Below are positions 9,070 through 17,936 of a DNA stretch of 64,000 nt, in pieces. Within the stretch, counting starts at the first letter, position 1. Each line of letters opens with the position of its first letter. The notes below the pieces were generated by a model. That model made no database searches. It was not told the DNA's origin and was given only the letters and a program-made list of their open reading frames with translations. The stretch lies in assembly GCA_963738545.1 (NCBI GenBank), contig CAVTXA010000008.1, forward strand, positions 372,001 to 436,000, read 5' to 3'. A program made the position numbers and the translations under genes. The DNA is from Bog-756 sp963738545. GTDB taxonomy: Bacteria; Actinomycetota; Acidimicrobiia; Acidimicrobiales; RAAP-2.

Positions 9070-11624
9070 CCATGGTGCCCTCCCCGGGTGACAGCGCCGA
9101 ACCGCTTCCCGAGTGGCGGGGCGACGACGGCGACGACAGTGTCGAGTCGGGAGACGGACACCCGGTCACCGGTGCTCCCTACCGGCGACGCCCGCACCCG
9201 GCCATCGACGCCGACGCGCTGTTGGAAGGTCTGACCGAGCCCCAGCGCGAGTCGGTGGTGCACCGTGGTGGGCCGCTGCTCATCGTGGCCGGGGCCGGCT
9301 CGGGCAAGACCCGGGTGCTCACCCGGCGTATCGCCCATCTCATCGCCACCGGTGACGCCGCCCCCTGGCAGATCCTGGCCATCACCTTCACGAACAAGGC
9401 GGCCGACGAGATGCGCAAGCGGGTGGCCGACATCGTCGGGCCCCGGGCCCAGCGGATGTGGGTCTCCACCTTCCACTCGGCCTGTGTGCGCATCCTCCGG
9501 GCCCACGGCGACCGCCTGGGCTACAAGGGCTCGTTCACCATCTACGACGACGCCGACTCGCGTCGCCTGGTCGAGATCGTGGCCCGGGAGCTCGACATCG
9601 ACACGAAGAAGATGTCCCCCCGGTCCATCCTGGGCCAGATCAGCCAGGCCAAATCCCGCCAACAGGGCCCCGACGAGTACCGCGCCGCGTCGGTGACCAT
9701 CTTCGACCGGAGGATCGCCGACGTCTTCGACCTCTACCAGCAGCGCATGGTGGCGGCCAACGCCATGGACTTCGACGACCTCCTCCTCAACACGGTCCGC
9801 CTGTTCCGCCTGCACCCCGATGTGCTCGAGCACTACCGGACCCGGTTCACCCACATCCTGATCGACGAGTACCAGGACACCAACGCCGTGCAGAACGCCC
9901 TGGCCGTACTGCTGGCGGGGGAGCACCGCAACATCGTCGTGGTCGGGGACAGCGACCAGTCGGTCTACCGGTTCCGGGGGGCCGACATCTCGAACATCCT
10001 CGACTTCGAACAGGCCTTCCCCGATGCCACCGCCATCACCTTGGACCAGAACTTCCGCTCCACCCAGACCATCCTCGACGCCGCCAACGCCGTGATCACC
10101 AACAACGTCTCGCGCAAACCCAAGTCGTTGTGGACCGAAGGGGGGCCGGGGGCCCAGATCGTCCGCTACCGGGCCGAGGACGAGCACGACGAGGCCGAAT
10201 GGGTGGCGCACGAGATCACACGCCTGCGCAGCGAGCAGGACCTCCGGTGGGGCGACGTGGCCGTCTTCTACCGGACCAACGCCCAGTCCGCCGCGCTCGA
10301 GGGGGCCATGGTCCACGGCGAGGTGCCCTACAAGGTGGTCGGTGGCACCAAGTTCTACGACCGGCGCGAGGTCAAAGACGTCATGGCCTACCTGAAGGTG
10401 CTGGTCAACCCGGACGACGAGATCAGCTGGCGGCGGATCGTCAATGTCCCCAAGCGGGGCGTGGGCGAGACGTCGGTGGCCAAGCTGTCCGGGTGGGCCG
10501 GCTCGCGTGGGCTGTCCTTCGGTGAGGCCGTGGCCCGGGCCGAGGAGGTGGGGATCGGCGGCAAGGCGGGCCGGTCCCTGGTGGCCCTGTCCGCCCTGTT
10601 GGCCAGCGTGCGGGCGAGGATGGCCCTGCCCCCCCTGGTCGACGAGAACGGTGACGCCATCGCCCCGGGGGACGTCGAGCTCTCAGCGGTTCCCGCCGAC
10701 ACAGACACCGACACCGACACGGACCCCGACACAGACCCCGACACAGACGGGGGCACCGACCGCGAGGAGGTCCTCACCCCGGGCGCACTGGTCACCGCGG
10801 TGGTGGAGGACACCGGCTACCGCAGTGAGCTGCTGGCCGAGGGCACCATCGAGGCCCTGGGCCGGGTGGAGAACGTCGACACCCTGGTGGGCATGGCCGC
10901 CGAGTACCGCACGCTCCCCGAGTTCCTGGAGGCCGCCTCGCTGGTGGCCGACTCCGACGAGCTCGGTGGGGATGGCACCAAGGTCTCCCTGATGACGCTC
11001 CACATCGCCAAGGGCCTCGAGTTCCCCGCGGTCTTCCTGGTGGGGATGGAGGACGGCATCTTCCCCCACATGCGCTCCCTCGGGGACCCGGTGGAGCTCG
11101 AAGAGGAACGACGCCTCTGCTACGTGGGCATCACCCGGGCCGAGCGTCACCTCTACGTCTCCCATGCCTGGAACCGCATGGTCTTCGGCCGCGGCAGCAG
11201 CAACATCCCGAGCCGCTTCCTCAACGAGATCCCCGACGAGCTGGTCCGCGAGGTGGGAGGCGACCCCGGAGCCCGCGGCGGCCGGGGGTCCACCAGGGGC
11301 CGCGGTGGGGGGTACTCCCCGTCGGACCGCTACGCATCATCGGACGACGCCGGGGGCACGCCGGGAAGGAGCGTCTTCGGTCGGGGCCTGGCGCGGGCGG
11401 ACGCCGAGTTCGATGCCACCGGACGACGGCGGCGGGCACCGGCCTCCAGTGGAGCCGAACTGTTGGGGCTCGAGCCCGGCGACGCCGTGGTCCACGGCCA
11501 GTGGGGCGAGGGCACGGTGCTCGACACCTCGGGCAGCGGGGAGGACGGCGAGGCCACCGTCGTCTTCGGGACCGTCGGACGCAAGAAGCTCCTGCTCCGG
11601 ATGGCCCCCCTGAAGCGAGCCTGA
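9066..11624 (+). CDS. pcrA: UvrD/PcrA superfamily 1 DNA helicase
   Basis: An 852-residue 3'-5' helicase acting in repair and replication-fork maintenance. Motifs appear in order: Q-motif and GAGSGKTRVL (Walker A), TFTNKAADEM, IDEYQDTN (Walker B), GDSDQSVYRFRGAD, QNFRST, KFYDRREVKD, LMTLHIAKGLEFPAVFLVGMEDG and RRLCYVGITRA. The C-terminal PcrA Tudor-like segment (GDAVVHGQWGEGTVL) is present. Between the 1B/2B regions lies a low-complexity Asp-Thr/Asp-Pro tract at 10698-10753. The ATG at 9066 overlaps the guaA stop (ATGA) and is preferred over the GTG at 9060. Confidence 0.95.
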   Translation: MTMVPSPGDSAEPLPEWRGDDGDDSVESGDGHPVTGAPYRRRPHPAIDADALLEGLTEPQRESVVHRGGPLLIVAGAGSGKTRVLTRRIAHLIATGDAAPWQILAITFTNKAADEMRKRVADIVGPRAQRMWVSTFHSACVRILRAHGDRLGYKGSFTIYDDADSRRLVEIVARELDIDTKKMSPRSILGQISQAKSRQQGPDEYRAASVTIFDRRIADVFDLYQQRMVAANAMDFDDLLLNTVRLFRLHPDVLEHYRTRFTHILIDEYQDTNAVQNALAVLLAGEHRNIVVVGDSDQSVYRFRGADISNILDFEQAFPDATAITLDQNFRSTQTILDAANAVITNNVSRKPKSLWTEGGPGAQIVRYRAEDEHDEAEWVAHEITRLRSEQDLRWGDVAVFYRTNAQSAALEGAMVHGEVPYKVVGGTKFYDRREVKDVMAYLKVLVNPDDEISWRRIVNVPKRGVGETSVAKLSGWAGSRGLSFGEAVARAEEVGIGGKAGRSLVALSALLASVRARMALPPLVDENGDAIAPGDVELSAVPADTDTDTDTDPDTDPDTDGGTDREEVLTPGALVTAVVEDTGYRSELLAEGTIEALGRVENVDTLVGMAAEYRTLPEFLEAASLVADSDELGGDGTKVSLMTLHIAKGLEFPAVFLVGMEDGIFPHMRSLGDPVELEEERRLCYVGITRAERHLYVSHAWNRMVFGRGSSNIPSRFLNEIPDELVREVGGDPGARGGRGSTRGRGGGYSPSDRYASSDDAGGTPGRSVFGRGLARADAEFDATGRRRRAPASSGAELLGLEPGDAVVHGQWGEGTVLDTSGSGEDGEATVVFGTVGRKKLLLRMAPLKRA

Positions 11625-11843
11625 CCATGGTCGCGCACCACCGTGCGTGGTCAGACGCCTGCCGTCGACCCCTCCGTCGTCGGCCCGGCTGACGCGGTTC
11701 ATGCGGATGGCAGCTGGGCCTGGTTTACTGGCTGACGGTCACCGAACCTCGCCTCGCACCCGGGCCGGAGGTGCTGTGACAGTGACGCTGTGGTGTCGGG
11801 GCCTCCGCCACACGGGGAGCGCGAAGCGGGGTCGAGGAGGGCG

Positions 11844-13352
11844 TTGACGGACACTGGCACCACCGGACACGACGGCCCGCCCTCGCCGCTGGACCCCCAC
11901 CAGACCGGGGGACGGCCCGCCGCCGATCCGAGCGCAACCGACGGACCCAGGCCGGGCCGGAGTTCGGCGCGGTCGCGTCACCCCTCCAACGGCATCCCCC
12001 TCGTCGTGTCCACCCCGGAGACCCGGGAACCCGGGGAGCGCACGCCCGTCCTCGCCATGCCCCCGCTGACGCGACGGGAGCGTCGGGCCCGGCGCAAGGA
12101 GAGGATCCGGGGCCGCAGGACGGTGTTCGGGCGGCATCCGAAGTCGACCGTGCTCCTCGTGATCCTGCTGGCCCTGACCCCGGTGTGGGTCTCTGCCGGA
12201 TCGGCCGCCACCAACCAGGCCCTGGGCAACACGGTCGGCTCACGGCTGACCGAGTGGGTCCGGGACCACGGAGGCGGGGGCATCGTGACCTGGGCCGAGA
12301 ACACCTGGTACACCTGGCATGCCCCGCCCAAGGGGGGCAAGCCCAAGCAGGGGGCCATCCCCCTGCCCAGCCGGAGCACCACCACCGTGCCCGCCGGGCC
12401 GTCCCACCTCCCGGCCCCGGCAGCCATCGTCCCCTTCGTTACCGACCCCACGCCCGGGGAGGGCCAGTGGCACCCGATCGGCCGGACCGTCGACGGCATC
12501 CCGGCCATGTATGCGGCCTACCTCCGGCCCAACGCCGTGAACACCAGCCTGGTCACCGGCGTGGCGTGGATGGACACCACCCTGCTGCGGGCCACCCTCT
12601 ACGAGGGGTCGTCCATTCCCGGAACCGGCCAGAACTGGATCAACGAGGCCCCGGTGGCCGGCCAGGCGCTGGACACCCTGGTGGCCGCCTTCAACGCCGG
12701 ATTCCGGCCCCAGGACGCCCAGGGGGGCTACTACGCCGACGGCGTGACGGCCATCCCCCTCGTGCCCGGCGCTGCCTCCCTGGTCATCGACAGCAACGGG
12801 ACGCCGACCATCGGGGCCTGGGGGACCGACGTGACCATGTCGCCCTCGGTGGTGGCTGTGCGTCAGAACCTCGACCTCATCGTGGACAACGGTCAGCCGG
12901 TGCCCGGTCTCAACGCCAACGACAACTCCCGTTGGGGATTCACGCTCGGCGGCAAGGTCCAGGTGTGGCGGTCGGGCCTCGGCGTCACGTCCGACGGTGC
13001 CCTGGTCTACGTGGGCGGATCGGGCCTGTCCATCGTGGACCTGGCCAACGTCCTGGCCCGGGCCGGCGCCGTGCGGGCCATGGAGATGGACATCAACACG
13101 GCGTGGGTCAACTTCACCAGCTTCGATCCGCCGGTGGGCCAGCCCGCCTCGGCCGCCACCGGCACGGTGCTCACCTCCGACGAGGCCACCTACCCGTCCC
13201 GCTACTTCGAGCCCCTCTCTCGGGACTTCGTCACCATGTCGGCCCGGACGGCGGCCACGCCCCCGCCCACCACCACCTCGACCCCGGCCCCCAGGTCCAA
13301 ACCGGGCGGCAGGACGGCGACGGCCGGCGCCGGATCTAAGGTCGGTGGCTAG
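11844..13352 (+). CDS. Membrane-anchored phosphodiester glycosidase-like protein
   Basis: About 502 residues. A long, Pro/Arg-rich cytoplasmic stretch ending in RRERRARRKERIRGRR is followed by one membrane segment (STVLLVILLALTPVWVSAG), so the bulk lies outside the membrane. The C-terminal 280 residues resemble the phosphodiester glycosidase (NAGPA/DUF2233) fold: AFNAGFRPQDAQGGYYADG, DLIVDNGQPVPG, and the late ALVYVGGSGLSIVDLANVLARAGAVRAMEMDINTAW. Family members cleave phosphodiester-linked sugars; the substrate here is unknown, but a cell-wall glycopolymer is plausible. The TTG at 11844 follows GAGGAGG; the GTG at 11790 and ATG at 12057 are alternatives. The tail is Thr/Pro-rich. Confidence 0.72.
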   Translation: MTDTGTTGHDGPPSPLDPHQTGGRPAADPSATDGPRPGRSSARSRHPSNGIPLVVSTPETREPGERTPVLAMPPLTRRERRARRKERIRGRRTVFGRHPKSTVLLVILLALTPVWVSAGSAATNQALGNTVGSRLTEWVRDHGGGGIVTWAENTWYTWHAPPKGGKPKQGAIPLPSRSTTTVPAGPSHLPAPAAIVPFVTDPTPGEGQWHPIGRTVDGIPAMYAAYLRPNAVNTSLVTGVAWMDTTLLRATLYEGSSIPGTGQNWINEAPVAGQALDTLVAAFNAGFRPQDAQGGYYADGVTAIPLVPGAASLVIDSNGTPTIGAWGTDVTMSPSVVAVRQNLDLIVDNGQPVPGLNANDNSRWGFTLGGKVQVWRSGLGVTSDGALVYVGGSGLSIVDLANVLARAGAVRAMEMDINTAWVNFTSFDPPVGQPASAATGTVLTSDEATYPSRYFEPLSRDFVTMSARTAATPPPTTTSTPAPRSKPGGRTATAGAGSKVGG

Positions 13353-13437
13353 CAAGCCGAGCGTTCGGCACGGAGCGATCGGCACCTCGTCCGGGCCCGT
13401 CCGGGGCGGGCTCGGTCCGGCGACGAGGAGTGGGGCC

Positions 13438-14241
13438 ATGGTCCAGAAACTGTCGAAGCGACGTTACGAGCGGGAGCTGCTCGGGCTCCAGGCCGAACTG
13501 GCCGCCATGACCAGCTGGATCCAGCACAGCGGGTCCCGGGTCGTGGTGGTGTTCGAGGGCCGCGACGCCGCGGGCAAGGGCGGGGTGATCAAGCGGATCA
13601 GCGAGTACCTGAGCCCGAGGGTGTGTCGCATCGTGGCCCTGCCCACGCCGACCGACCGGGAGAAGGGCGAGTGGTACTTCCAGCGCTACGTGGCCCAACT
13701 GCCCACGGCCGGTGAGATCACCCTCTTCGACCGCAGCTGGTACAACCGGGCCGGCGTGGAGCGGGTCATGGGGTTCTGCTCCGACGAGGAGTACCAGCGG
13801 TTCCTCCGCCAGAGCCCGGTGTTCGAGCACCAGCTCATCGAAGACGGCATCATCCTGATCAAGTACTGGTTCTCGGTCAGCGACGACGAGCAGGAGCGCC
13901 GGTTCCAGAGCCGGGTGGACGATCCTCTCCGGCGCTGGAAGCTGAGCCCCATGGACCTCGAGGCCCGCCAGCGTTGGGTGGACTACTCCCGGGCCAAGGA
14001 CATCATGTTCCTCCACACCGACACGGCCGAGTCCCCCTGGTACGTGGTGGAGGCCGACGACAAGCGTCGGGCCCGGCTCAACTGCATCGCCCACCTGTTG
14101 AGCCAGGTCCCCTATCAACCGATCGAGACGGTCAAGCCCCGGTTGCCCAAGCGGGTGCGGGAGGAGGCCTACGAGCGACCTCCCCGCGACCTGGCCACCT
14201 ACGTCCCCGACTACGTGGCCACCCTGGCGAACGATTCCTGA
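13438..14241 (+). CDS. ppk2: Polyphosphate kinase 2 (PPK2 family)
   Basis: A 267-residue P-loop kinase that uses polyphosphate to phosphorylate nucleoside (di)phosphates. Walker A is FEGRDAAGKGGVIKRI, the lid and Walker B region is TLFDRSWYNRAGVERVMGF, and KYWFSVSDDEQERRF and SPMDLEARQRWVDYSRAKD follow, all typical of class I PPK2. The ATG at 13438 is preceded by GACGAGGAG. The open frame reaches farther back only because it overlaps the preceding gene in another frame. It converges on dprE2, with three 19-bp repeats between. Confidence 0.92.
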   Translation: MVQKLSKRRYERELLGLQAELAAMTSWIQHSGSRVVVVFEGRDAAGKGGVIKRISEYLSPRVCRIVALPTPTDREKGEWYFQRYVAQLPTAGEITLFDRSWYNRAGVERVMGFCSDEEYQRFLRQSPVFEHQLIEDGIILIKYWFSVSDDEQERRFQSRVDDPLRRWKLSPMDLEARQRWVDYSRAKDIMFLHTDTAESPWYVVEADDKRRARLNCIAHLLSQVPYQPIETVKPRLPKRVREEAYERPPRDLATYVPDYVATLANDS

Positions 14242-14270
14242 CCCGACCGCCACCCGACGGGCCGGGCCTC

Positions 14271-14327
14271 CTCAACCGGGAACGCGCCGCTCAACCGGGA
14301 ACGCGCCGCTCAACCGGGAACGCGCCG
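14271..14327. repeat. Three perfect 19-bp tandem copies over the dprE2 stop
   Basis: The unit CTCAACCGGGAACGCGCCG occurs at 14271-14289, 14290-14308 and 14309-14327 without a mismatch. Read on the minus strand, the third copy encodes the last residues and stop of DprE2 (WRRVPG, stop), so the other two are untranslated duplicates of the gene's 3' end between two convergent genes. Confidence 0.97.
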
Positions 14328-15071
14328 CCAGACAGCCCGGGGCAGGTGGCGCATGACGGTGAACACCCAGCGCAGGACGGGCGGGACGTAGACCACCGTC
14401 GCTCCCGACCCGATCCCTTTGACCACGGCGTCGGCCACCGCCTCGGGCGTCGTCGAGAACGGGGCCGGGGTCATCCCCTCGGTCATCCGCCCGACGACGA
14501 ACCCCGGGCGCACGATCATCACGTCGACCCCGGTTCCGGCGAGCGAGTCGCCCAGGCCCTGGGCGAAGGCGTCGAGGCCCGACTTCGACGACCCGTAGAT
14601 GAAGTTCGCCTGGCGTGCCCGCTCGCCGGCCACCGACGAGAGCACGACCAGGCGACCGTAGCCCTGGCGCCGGAGGCGCGCCGTCACCGCCAGCATGGCC
14701 GACGCCAGGCCGGCGAAGTTGGTGGTGATCACCGCCGCCGCCGCCGCGGGGTCGAGCTCGTCGGCACTCTGGTCGCCCAGCACCCCCGCGGCCACGATGA
14801 CCAGGTCGAGGTCGCCGAACCGGTCGAAGACGCCGTCAGCGAAGGCGGCGTGCTCGGCTGTGTCGGTGGCGTCGAAGGCCACCGCCTCGGCCACGTCAGC
14901 TCCCGCCGCCTTGGCCCGATCGACGGCTTCGGTCAGACGGGTGCCCTCCCGTCCGGCCAGGACCACCGTCCGGCAGCGGACGGGGACGAGCCGGTCCACG
15001 ATGGCCTGGGCGATCTCGGAGGATCCCCCGAGTACGAGCACCGATTGGGGTCGTCCGATGGCGTCGATCAT
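14310..15071 (-). CDS. dprE2: DprE2, decaprenylphospho-2-keto-ribose reductase (SDR)
   Basis: A 253-residue short-chain dehydrogenase. The nucleotide fold shows VLVLGGSSEIAQAI, the catalytic Ser lies in LVVLSSVAGE and the Tyr-Lys pair in FIYGSSKSGLD. The GGSSEIA form of the Gly motif, the C-terminal VVYVPPVLRWVFTVMRHLP and the position after dprE1 identify it as the NADH-dependent reductase that completes epimerisation of decaprenyl-phospho-ribose to decaprenyl-phospho-arabinose. Its ATG overlaps the dprE1 stop (ATGA). The last codons coincide with a 19-bp repeat. Confidence 0.9.
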   Translation of the reverse strand: MIDAIGRPQSVLVLGGSSEIAQAIVDRLVPVRCRTVVLAGREGTRLTEAVDRAKAAGADVAEAVAFDATDTAEHAAFADGVFDRFGDLDLVIVAAGVLGDQSADELDPAAAAAVITTNFAGLASAMLAVTARLRRQGYGRLVVLSSVAGERARQANFIYGSSKSGLDAFAQGLGDSLAGTGVDVMIVRPGFVVGRMTEGMTPAPFSTTPEAVADAVVKGIGSGATVVYVPPVLRWVFTVMRHLPRAVWRRVPG

Positions 15072-16813
15072 GATTCCGTCCGTTCTGGTGGGTTGGCGCC
15101 GTTGGACGTCGTCCGGGCGGTGTCGGTGTCGGTGGTGCGCTTCGCTGCCTTCGGCGGGTCCGATGCCGTCCTCGAGGACCGGCCGGCGGCCTTGGCGGGA
15201 GGGGTCGTGGGCGCCCGTGATCCGGTGGTCGTCTTGCGGGCAGCCGTCTTGCGGGCAGCTGTCTTGCGGGCAGCCGTCTTGCGGGCAGCCGTCTTAGACG
15301 TGGCTGTTCTGGTCGCCGCGGCCTTGGTGGCCGCAGCCTTCGTAGTACCGGCTGACCGGGTCCTGGCCCGGGAGGTCCGGCGGGGTCGGGGGGAAGGGGT
15401 CGAACCCTCCGGTGCGGCCACGTCGGAGCAGAGCCCGAGCCGTCGACCGAGGTCGGACCGCAGCACCCCGTCGGGATCGACCCGGTTCCGTACCGCCTGC
15501 CACTCGTCGACCCGGGGATACATGGCCCGGAACACCGCCGGGGCGACGCGGGAGTCCTTGGCCAGGTAGACCCGGCCGCCGGCGGCCAGCACCAGGTCGT
15601 CGAGGTCGTCGAGGAGCCGGTCCAGGTCGGGATGGCCGACGGGGAGATCGAGGGCCAGGGTCCAGCCGGGCATGGGGAAGGACAGGGGTCCCGGGTCACC
15701 GGGTCCGAACCGCTTGAGCACGGCCAGGAAGCTGGCCAGCTTGAGCACCGTGAGGCGCTCGATGACCGTCCGCACCGTCTCGCCGTGCTGGTCGGGTACG
15801 ACGAACTGGTACTGCAGGAATCCCCTGCTCCCGTACAGCCGGTTCCAGTCCCCCACCCCGTCCAGGGGATGGAAGAAGCCGGTCATGTGATGGGGCTTGG
15901 CCACCTGGTGGAGCGGGGCCTTCCGGAACCAGAACTCGTTGAACGCCCCCACGGTCAGCGGATTGAGCAGACCGCTGGGTGGGGTCAGCGGGACGCGGGC
16001 CAGTGTCCTCGGTACGAAGGCCCGGGCCCGGTCGGGCGACCGTCGCAGGCGTTCGGGCAGGTCCTCGAGACGGGCGTGGTCGCCCCGCGTCAGCACCGAG
16101 CGCCCGAGGCGGCTCCCCGTCGACTGGCAGTCGATCCAGGCCACCGAGTAGCGGTAGGCGTCGTCCCCGGTCAGCATCTTGTCCATGACGCTGTCGAGGT
16201 CGGCGGCCCGCTCGGTGTCGACCAGCATGTAGCTCGTCTCGACGGGGATCATCTGGAGGGTGGCCGAGGTGACCACCCCGGTCAGCCCCATCCCGCCGGC
16301 AGTGGCCCAGAACAGGTCGGGATCCGACGAGGCCGACACGACCGCCGTCCCCACCGGGGAGACCAGGGTCATCTCCACCACGTGGGAGCAGAAGCTGCCG
16401 TCCACGTGATGGTTCTTGCCGTGGATGTCGGCAGCGATGGCCCCGCCCACGGTGACGAGTCGGGTCCCGGGTGTCACCGGCACGAACCAGCCCAGGGGGA
16501 CGAACCGCTCCATCAGCGTCTGCAGGCTGACCCCGGCACCGACGGTGACTCTTCCCGAGGCGAGATCGACCCGGTGGATGCCGTCCAGCCAGGTGGCGTC
16601 GAGGACCACGCCGCCGGCGTTCTGGGCGGCGTCGCCGTAGCTCCGGCCGAGGCCCCGGGCAATGAGGCCCCGACCGCCGGCGTCGGGGCCCACGGCGTCG
16701 GCCATGGCCTCGTCCACGATGTCGGTGTGGACGGCGTGGACGACCTCGGACGAGGTCGGGGCCGTCCGTCCCCACCCGGTCAGGAGGGAGCGGTGCCCCC
16801 GGGGGGCGCTCAC
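15068..16813 (-). CDS. dprE1: DprE1, decaprenylphosphoryl-ribose 2'-oxidase with lysine-rich tail
   Basis: A 581-residue flavoprotein; usual DprE1 length is about 460. The FAD-binding domain shows GLGRSYGDAAQN, TPGTRLVTVGGAIAADIHGKNHH with its conserved His, and GGMGLTGVVTSATL; the substrate domain shows SRGFLQYQFVVPD and LSFPMPGWTLALDLPV. In the last motif the cysteine attacked by benzothiazinones (Cys387 in M. tuberculosis) is Ala. After SDLGRRLGL comes about 120 residues rich in Lys, Ala, Arg and Thr, including four KTAAR copies. The GTG at 16813 overlaps the ubiA stop (GTGA); the frame is open back to 16852. Confidence 0.9.
   Translation of the reverse strand: MSAPRGHRSLLTGWGRTAPTSSEVVHAVHTDIVDEAMADAVGPDAGGRGLIARGLGRSYGDAAQNAGGVVLDATWLDGIHRVDLASGRVTVGAGVSLQTLMERFVPLGWFVPVTPGTRLVTVGGAIAADIHGKNHHVDGSFCSHVVEMTLVSPVGTAVVSASSDPDLFWATAGGMGLTGVVTSATLQMIPVETSYMLVDTERAADLDSVMDKMLTGDDAYRYSVAWIDCQSTGSRLGRSVLTRGDHARLEDLPERLRRSPDRARAFVPRTLARVPLTPPSGLLNPLTVGAFNEFWFRKAPLHQVAKPHHMTGFFHPLDGVGDWNRLYGSRGFLQYQFVVPDQHGETVRTVIERLTVLKLASFLAVLKRFGPGDPGPLSFPMPGWTLALDLPVGHPDLDRLLDDLDDLVLAAGGRVYLAKDSRVAPAVFRAMYPRVDEWQAVRNRVDPDGVLRSDLGRRLGLCSDVAAPEGSTPSPRPRRTSRARTRSAGTTKAAATKAAATRTATSKTAARKTAARKTAARKTAARKTTTGSRAPTTPPAKAAGRSSRTASDPPKAAKRTTDTDTARTTSNGANPPERTES
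15232..15291. repeat. Four 15-bp tandem units encoding KTAAR in DprE1
   Basis: The plus-strand unit GTCTTGCGGGCAGCC repeats at 15232, 15247, 15262 and 15277; the second copy differs at one base. On the minus strand each unit encodes Lys-Thr-Ala-Ala-Arg or a phase of it. It forms the core of the cationic DprE1 tail. Confidence 0.95.
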
Positions 16814-17823
16814 GTGGCGTACACGCCCACCGCGAACAGCGCGACCCAGCACACCCCGTAGATCTGCAGGCGGTGGTCGTGGAGGGCCAGCTCCTCAGGG
16901 GCCGCCCCTTCGCCCGCATCCAACAGGCGCATGATGTGGAGGAGGGCCACGGTGAAGGGGATGACGCTCAGCTGGAACCAGATCGGGTCCGTGCCCCGGT
17001 GGAGCTCGGCGGCACGGCTGAAGGCCCACAGGCAGTACGCGGTGACGGTGACCGCCGCTGAGAGGGTGCGCACCGAGCGGAGGAAGGAGGGGGAGTAGAG
17101 CCCCAACGTTTGGCGGACGGAGCCGTCGTCGGTCTGCTGGTCGGCGAGGAACTTCTTCTCGCCCGACCGCTTGCCGGTCACGATGAGCAGCGAGCCGAAC
17201 GAGGCCACGATGAGGAACCAATCGGACAGGGCCACCCCGGTGGCCACACCGCCGGCCACGGCGCGCAGGACGAAGCCGGCGCTCACGGCCACCAGGTCGA
17301 GGATCGGCTCGTTCTTCAGGCCGAGGGAGTAGCTCACGTTCACCAGGGCGTAGACCGCCATGACCAGGGCCAGGTGCCAACCCTCCAGCCACTGGCCGAG
17401 GGCGATGGCGATGGCGAGCATGACCACGCCCACCACCACGGCCAGCCGCACCGGCACCACGCCGGAGGCCACGGGGCGGAGTCGCTTGGTCGGGTGGGCC
17501 CGGTCGGCCGGGGCGTCGATGGCGTCGTTGAGGAAGTAGGTACCCGAGGCAGCCAGGCAGAAGATGCCGAAGGCGCCGATGGCGTGCCACAGCACGGTGT
17601 GGTGGTGTAGGGCCCCGGCGGCCGCCGGGGCCACGAAGACCAGGAGGTTCTTGATCCACTGCCGCGGTCGGCACAGCCGGGCCAGGCCCAGCGGAAGAGA
17701 GGTGGAGGCCGGTCTCGGCTGGCCTGGATGTTCGTCGGGTCGGTCCACAGCTTCAGCCGAAGTGGTCAAGGCGTCCTCGGGAGGGTCGGGGTCGTGCCAC
17801 CTGTGCCGGAGCGACGGTACCAC
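16810..17823 (-). CDS. ubiA: Decaprenyl-phosphate phosphoribosyltransferase (UbiA family)
   Basis: A 337-residue integral membrane prenyltransferase-fold protein with about eight hydrophobic segments. The first Asp-rich motif is NDAIDAPADRAHPTKRLRP, the signature of the Rv3806c branch, and a second region reads YSLGLKNEPILDLVAV, followed by GKRSGEK on the cytoplasmic side. It should transfer 5-phosphoribose from PRPP to decaprenyl phosphate, supplying DprE1/DprE2. All three genes overlap by four bases and form one operon, ubiA-dprE1-dprE2. The first 45 residues are hydrophilic and may be partly untranslated. Confidence 0.9.
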   Translation of the reverse strand: MVPSLRHRWHDPDPPEDALTTSAEAVDRPDEHPGQPRPASTSLPLGLARLCRPRQWIKNLLVFVAPAAAGALHHHTVLWHAIGAFGIFCLAASGTYFLNDAIDAPADRAHPTKRLRPVASGVVPVRLAVVVGVVMLAIAIALGQWLEGWHLALVMAVYALVNVSYSLGLKNEPILDLVAVSAGFVLRAVAGGVATGVALSDWFLIVASFGSLLIVTGKRSGEKKFLADQQTDDGSVRQTLGLYSPSFLRSVRTLSAAVTVTAYCLWAFSRAAELHRGTDPIWFQLSVIPFTVALLHIMRLLDAGEGAAPEELALHDHRLQIYGVCWVALFAVGVYAT

Positions 17824-17936
17824 GCAGGTCCAGGCTACGGCCTTCGTGCGTCACGATGGGACTCTTGGCCTCGCTCCGGTCCCCACCGGGGCCCGGATGG
17901 GCTTTTTGACCCGGTCAGCGCTTAGTATCTGCCTCC

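Noticed and set aside
11625..11700. Possible terminator after the helicase gene
   Set aside because: GACCA/TGGTC and CGCAC/GTGCG pairings are offset and do not form one continuous stem.
14271..14327. Possible CRISPR array
   Set aside because: The three 19-bp units are contiguous with no spacers.
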